This document shows, piece after piece, positions 31,736-35,960 of a DNA stretch of 35,960 nucleotides (the first letter of the stretch is position 1; each line of letters starts with the position of its first letter). The notes under the pieces were generated by a model. It was not told the DNA's origin and made no database searches. It was given only the letters and a program-made list of their open reading frames with translations. Source of the stretch: Branchiostoma floridae (Eukaryota; Chordata; Leptocardii; Amphioxiformes; Branchiostomatidae); contig NC_049983.1 of assembly GCF_000003815.2 (NCBI RefSeq), positions 7,454,721-7,490,680 of the forward strand, given 5' to 3'. Made by a program: the position numbers and the translations under genes.

Positions 31736-32956
31736 AGGCCCCCTCTCACTTGACGTGCGGCACGCTTGCGGCATTGCTGCGTTCGAAAACGCAGAGGTGC
31801 CGCAAGCAAACCTAGAGGTGCCGCAAGCAAACCTAGAGGTGCCGCAAGCAAACCTAGAAGTGCCGCAAGCAAGCGCGACGTTTTTTAAAAAGTTTAAAAA
31901 TAACGCAAGTGGCAAGATGCCGCAACAGTGCCGCAACAGTGCCGCAACAGTGCCGCAACGGTGCCGCAACCATGCCCCAAACAGTATCAAGGATATATTT
32001 TGCCTATTTTACACCAAGAATCAAAAGTAAACATCATTTTATCACCGAAAAACTATTTTAGATGCATTTCTAATAATTTTACAGCGGTTTTCGATCCAGT
32101 TGAAACACTGCGAATTCCAGAAAACTTACCTTGTATCCGTATTCAAAGTTAACTTAAAAATGCATCTTTTGATTTATTTAATGGAAAGTAGGTCAGTATT
32201 TTATACTTGAAAACAAAAAATAAGTAACTGGTTTATCGACTAACCTACGGATGTAGAGATAAAGGTTATCGTACAACGTTCAAAAAGAAATTATTTATGT
32301 TGGATGATAACGAGTTTGCGTTTGCGTTATAACGTTACAAACTAATCATTGCTGGTAGCCTGCCACCGATAAAATACAAAATTGCAGTCATTCAGACCCA
32401 TGGGCCATATTTTTCTCACTTTTTACAAATATGATAAGACTTAGACATCAATAGGCTGGCAAGCCATCCGCCGACAATGAAAATACTCAGCGTCATACAA
32501 AAAAGTATGAAATATGAAACATTTTCATTTTAGAAATTTGCAAAATTGGTGAATAAACATATAAACATACATAATTACACATAACGTTAGATGGTGCAAA
32601 ACGTACACATCGAGTGAAATTTGGTATATAGTTCGTGTCCGTTCATTTGGGTCATTTCCTTTACTGTAAAAGTCTTTCAAGGTTATTTATAGCATATGTA
32701 CCATATAATTCATTATCATAAGGGAAATCTTTTCATTATAAATCTCATTTTGGGGCATTCTCATCATTTTACGGTGATTTTTCATAAATTGACAACGCTG
32801 CAATTGTCAATAACATGTTCCTTTAGTCTAGAAACGCAACAGTGCCGCACGTCAGTGTGAGTGCAAGACAAAATCGGCGAAATTAACACAACAGTGCCGC
32901 AGTGAACGAACGCAGCAATGCCGCAAGCGTGCCGCACGTCAAGTGAGAGGGGACCT
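31736..32956. mobile_element. Non-autonomous PIF/Harbinger-like DNA transposon, copy 2, inverted
   Basis: Same family as 19677-20920 in the opposite orientation: the internal sequence matches the reverse complement of copy 1 over most of its length. TAA flanks both ends (31733-31735 and 32957-32959). Near 31790-31870 GCCGCAAGCAAACCTAGA is repeated about four times in tandem, more than in copy 1. It lies in the large intron of gene C. Confidence 0.8.
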
Positions 32957-33197
32957 TAAGGCAGCACTGCTGCGTCCAGGAGAAAGTCTGCAATGGTCCT
33001 TGTGTGAAAGGGGGTTGTAATCTTGCAGTATGGCATTTGGTCCCATCTTGAAGACATTTTGGCTGGATAACGAATGATGTTCCATCCCTATATGTCTCAC
33101 CATGTTGACGTTCTCTGTGATGATGACGAGTCTTGTTTTTCCTATCGTCCCACACCATGATGCTGCGTCAACCACCAAGTGTGGGTATACGTACTCC

Positions 33198-33756
33198 ATC
33201 CATTTAAGCCCCCTTTACAAATCAAGACTTTAATTAGCTCGGTCGACTTGTTGTCGAACTACAAATGAGCATTTCCGGCCGGAGTATGACCGGCGTTTGG
33301 GTGATTATGCGGGCCTCGGACGATTTTTAGCAGCTCGGTCGGCGTTTGCAGGACACTTCCAGGTTAAATTCAGCGAGGACTCGGCGACTATTTTCAAAAT
33401 TGTTATGATGTTTTTGCGCAAATTTGCTGTTTATATTATTGTTTTGATGGTCCCGTCCTTCCCACTCATTCTCTACATATTAAAAATAAATCAGAAGTTA
33501 AAATTGATCCAAATATAAGATTTTTACCGGGTTAGTCGATTCTTACTTCGTCCATGTCCAAGAGATGCCACCATCTCATGGGGGATTTATAATCATGGGG
33601 GATAGTGTTGGATAGACGTCGCCTGAGCCACGTCCTATTTATAAAGGGGCGGATATCCAGTGAACTACAGCCGATGTTCGAGCGATGTTGAAATTCGGCG
33701 AGCTCTGACCGATCTACGGCGCTCGCATGAATTGTAACGCCGGCTTAATGAAATTT
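33198..33756. mobile_element. Possible MITE with imperfect inverted ends
   Basis: The left end CATTTAAGCCCCCTTTAC and the right end inverse CATTAAGCCGGCGTTAC are similar over about 25 bases. The interior is CG-rich (CGGTCGGCG, CGGCGAGC) compared with its surroundings. No duplication was identified. Confidence 0.35.
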
Positions 33757-33941
33757 TTAGCTGAATCAAACTTCCGGAGAAAAAGTTGTTCTTTTTACTT
33801 TGGCCAACCCTTGTCTTTACTGGTTATCTGACATTTTTGCCGCAAACTTTACCTGAGACAAGAAATACAGAACCCATGCGGACTTGATAAATGAACAAGA
33901 GTGACAGGACCCTATACTGACGCTTTATAATATTTTTTCAG

Positions 33942-34076
33942 GATATTTCAGTTCGTCGCAGTGCGGACGTATCCGAGTGCTACATCACGATTGGAATGAA
34001 TAAAGATGGGGTGAAATCTACAATGCAACGGCTGTCTCAGAAGAAAACATCATCTAACAATTTTCCACAAGATGAG
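33942..34076 (+). CDS. Gene C exon 2: unrecognised
   Basis: Acceptor TATTTTTTCAG and donor GTATGT enclose 135 bases, phase 0-0, open throughout. It reads DISVRRSADVSECYITIGMN, then KDGVKSTMQRLSQKKTSSNN. Phase and strand match exon 1, 4.8 kb away. It has one cysteine and a basic, serine-rich second half. I do not recognise a family. Further exons should follow but I could not find one with confidence before the window ends. Confidence 0.5.
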
Positions 34077-35960
34077 GTATGTTATTTATCCCTTTTCTTC
34101 TAGGGCAAGGACCTTTCAGCGATAGAAATCCTACTGGCAGTGAAAACAAATGTCACTGAAAAAGAGATGTTTTGTGTGTTTACTGATTTCAGGTGAAACG
34201 CTTAAATTTTACTATACATTGGTACTTTATTCATTAAACATTATGTCATATAAATCCAAATTCGTTCGCGCAACATTCCCCAAACGGCCAGTATTGTGTT
34301 TGTCTGTTACTTAGTACCTATCCGTCTTATTTTGCCAATTTTTTATTTTTTATTTGACATGTAAAAAAATATCGCCATGTTAGGCGACGAATTGTCACCC
34401 TTTGGAGCCTATTTACGCAAGCAGTTTTTCACAAACGGTCGCCATCAGTCGCAGTTCAGTTGGATACCGGACCTTATCGATATCGCTCTGCGCTTTAAAT
34501 CAAAACATAAGATTCGCCAGCAGAGAGTATGGCGAGTACCTCCAACCCAAAAAGTCTCTGGATTCTATCTGGCGACCCTGACACTGCATGAAAACCCTAA
34601 TTTCCAGGTGTTTCAAGGGACTTACACACCTGTAAAAAGTTCTGTGTCCTGACTGTGTACATGACTTTCCTGGTTCGCCGTGTAATGTCCTTGTTTTTTT
34701 CTTACATACCTGGACTCGCGCTTGTACAGGAATTTCTAGGACCCTTACACCAGACGTGTAGGGGAAATAGGCAGACAAAAGCCTGGCGGCGCCTACTTCA
34801 AAGCAAAGCTTGGGTCGCGGGTTATTACTGTTTACCGGCAACTACTACCCTTGCAACCCAACCTAGGCAATAGTGCATTTCCGTGATATTCTAGGACATG
34901 TAAAGGACTGTACACGTCTCGTTCGCAGGCAGGACACCTCAGGGTTTTGAAGGACATGTATAATTTCCAGGGATGTGAAAGTCAGTTTCCATCCTGGAAA
35001 TGAGATTTTTCGTGCAGTGTGAGAGATAAAAATCTCACAATGTCAGCAATTTTTCTCAGCGTCGAAAGATTTCACATGCTGAATTTCATGGATTAAGAAC
35101 TTCTTTCACGTTTTGTTGTCTTTATAATCATAGTCTAAAATATTGTCTGATCTTGTTCAAATTATGATATTCGTATTCATATTAGCCATTCCTTGATTGG
35201 CAATGACTCTTGACGCAAAAACATAATTTAAGAATTTTAAAAAAAAATTAAATTTACAAAAAAAAAAATACACTGCGCCCTTTTGGTGCAATTGTTGTGC
35301 CCTTTCTTGACAACCGCTTTGCCCGTCGTTCGCTCTTTTGGCACTCCCTCTGCACTTAACTTCCTTTGCCATTCGGAGTTTGCACGGCGACTGTTTTTTT
35401 AGATTGTTCAAAACAGTCGCCGAGTTGATGACATTCGTGGTGGCAATCCGTACCGTGTGCGCTCACGGATTGATTTTGGCCATATCTTGCGGTAGTCGAT
35501 GGCTGCGCACGCTCTGCCTAATTTTGGCCGCAGTTCGGTCGCTGAGCTAGTCTACATAGTAGAATGAGGGAGTATATTAAAAAAAATCCATTTCTTTCCT
35601 TCCTGCTACGATGACCCTTAGCCATTTATATAACGTCACTCCGTAGTGAGACCTATTTGAAGGATGGTATTTGAAACACAGACATGCAACCAGACATGCA
35701 GGCAGACCGAAACGATATTTGAAGGGTTGTATTTGAAACACAGACAACCAGACATGCAGACAATCCGAAACAATATTTCCGTGCACGCATATTACCATTA
35801 TATTCCTTTGCCACGTTGTCGTGACAACGCTAGGTTTGGATTGGGCTTCATGGTTGACAAGTATTTCAACAACATTAGAAGAAGTAACGCCACATGGACT
35901 GTATGCTTTAATCAAATACACAATAGAAAGCAGAAATTTCAAGCATGCCTTTGTCGCGCG
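34077..35960. other. Sequence after gene C exon 2, no exon identified
   Basis: Several open frames of 70-120 codons on both strands lack phase-0 acceptors with a convincing pyrimidine tract. A CG-richer block at 35275-35550 may be another repeat. The next gene C exon probably lies beyond the window or is short and missed. Confidence 0.4.
35654..35778 (+). repeat. Two-copy tandem repeat of 63 bases
   Basis: ATTTGAAGG..(G/T)TATTTGAAACACAGACA starts at 35654 and 35717, both copies ending near CCGAAAC.ATATTT. The second copy has a small deletion. Confidence 0.8.

Noticed and set aside
34377-34652. 91-codon plus-strand frame as a possible gene C exon 3
   Set aside because: No convincing acceptor upstream in phase 0 and no recognisable motif; the flanking sequence looks repeat-like.
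35338-35550. Hydrophobic 70-codon plus-strand frame
   Set aside because: No splice or promoter support; located in a CG-rich block that resembles a dispersed repeat.

Overview
The window reads as intron-rich eukaryotic nuclear DNA from an invertebrate chordate. A lancelet (Branchiostoma) is my best guess, by inference only: Sushi (CCP), HYR, EGF, EMI and GCC2/GCC3 modules are shuffled as small exons with phase-1 boundaries, introns are short and AT-rich, and foldback elements are dense. Bacterial features such as operons or ribosome binding sites are absent. Almost all long uninterrupted reading frames are either fragments of split genes or accidents in repeats.

Minus strand, read right to left. 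Gene A (28510 to 21812) begins with a signal peptide and continues EMI, EGF, EGF, Sushi, EGF, HYR, Sushi and a short cysteine-containing tail. It stops at a TGA followed about 320 bases later by AATAAA. One Sushi exon is one base short and breaks the frame. Gene B begins at a second signal-peptide exon (19011 to 18907). After a large intron it continues through an unrecognised N-terminal region, then HYR, Sushi, Sushi, HYR, Sushi, Sushi, a 157-codon unrecognised domain and two GCC2/GCC3 cysteine-rich modules, and runs off the left edge. All splice phases agree. A rival model fuses A and B into one gene by splicing from within the last exon of A into a 35-base exon at 13804-13838; both models are phase-compatible and cDNA would decide. 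Both products should be secreted, extracellular-matrix or complement-like adhesion proteins. The tail of gene B resembles part of SVEP1/polydom in domain types and order.

Plus strand. Gene C starts at 29023, about 510 bases from the gene A start in a head-to-head arrangement. It has a signal-peptide exon and a second phase-0 exon at 33942-34076; its product is unrecognised and its 3' part was not found.

Introns and flanks carry a non-LTR retrotransposon remnant (about 991-1568), a diverged tandem duplication with an internal 162-bp tandem array (2819-5040), a compound AC/CT/CG/GA microsatellite touching a splice donor (7116-7271), several foldback elements (6539, 9560, 13861, 16388, 22536, 24533), an array of about 248-bp repeats rich in ATGCAAAT octamers (about 17150-18060), an assembly gap of Ns (18716-18838), and two oppositely oriented copies of a PIF/Harbinger-like element with TTA/TAA duplications (19677-20920 and 31736-32956). 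I found no tRNA, rRNA or CRISPR array.
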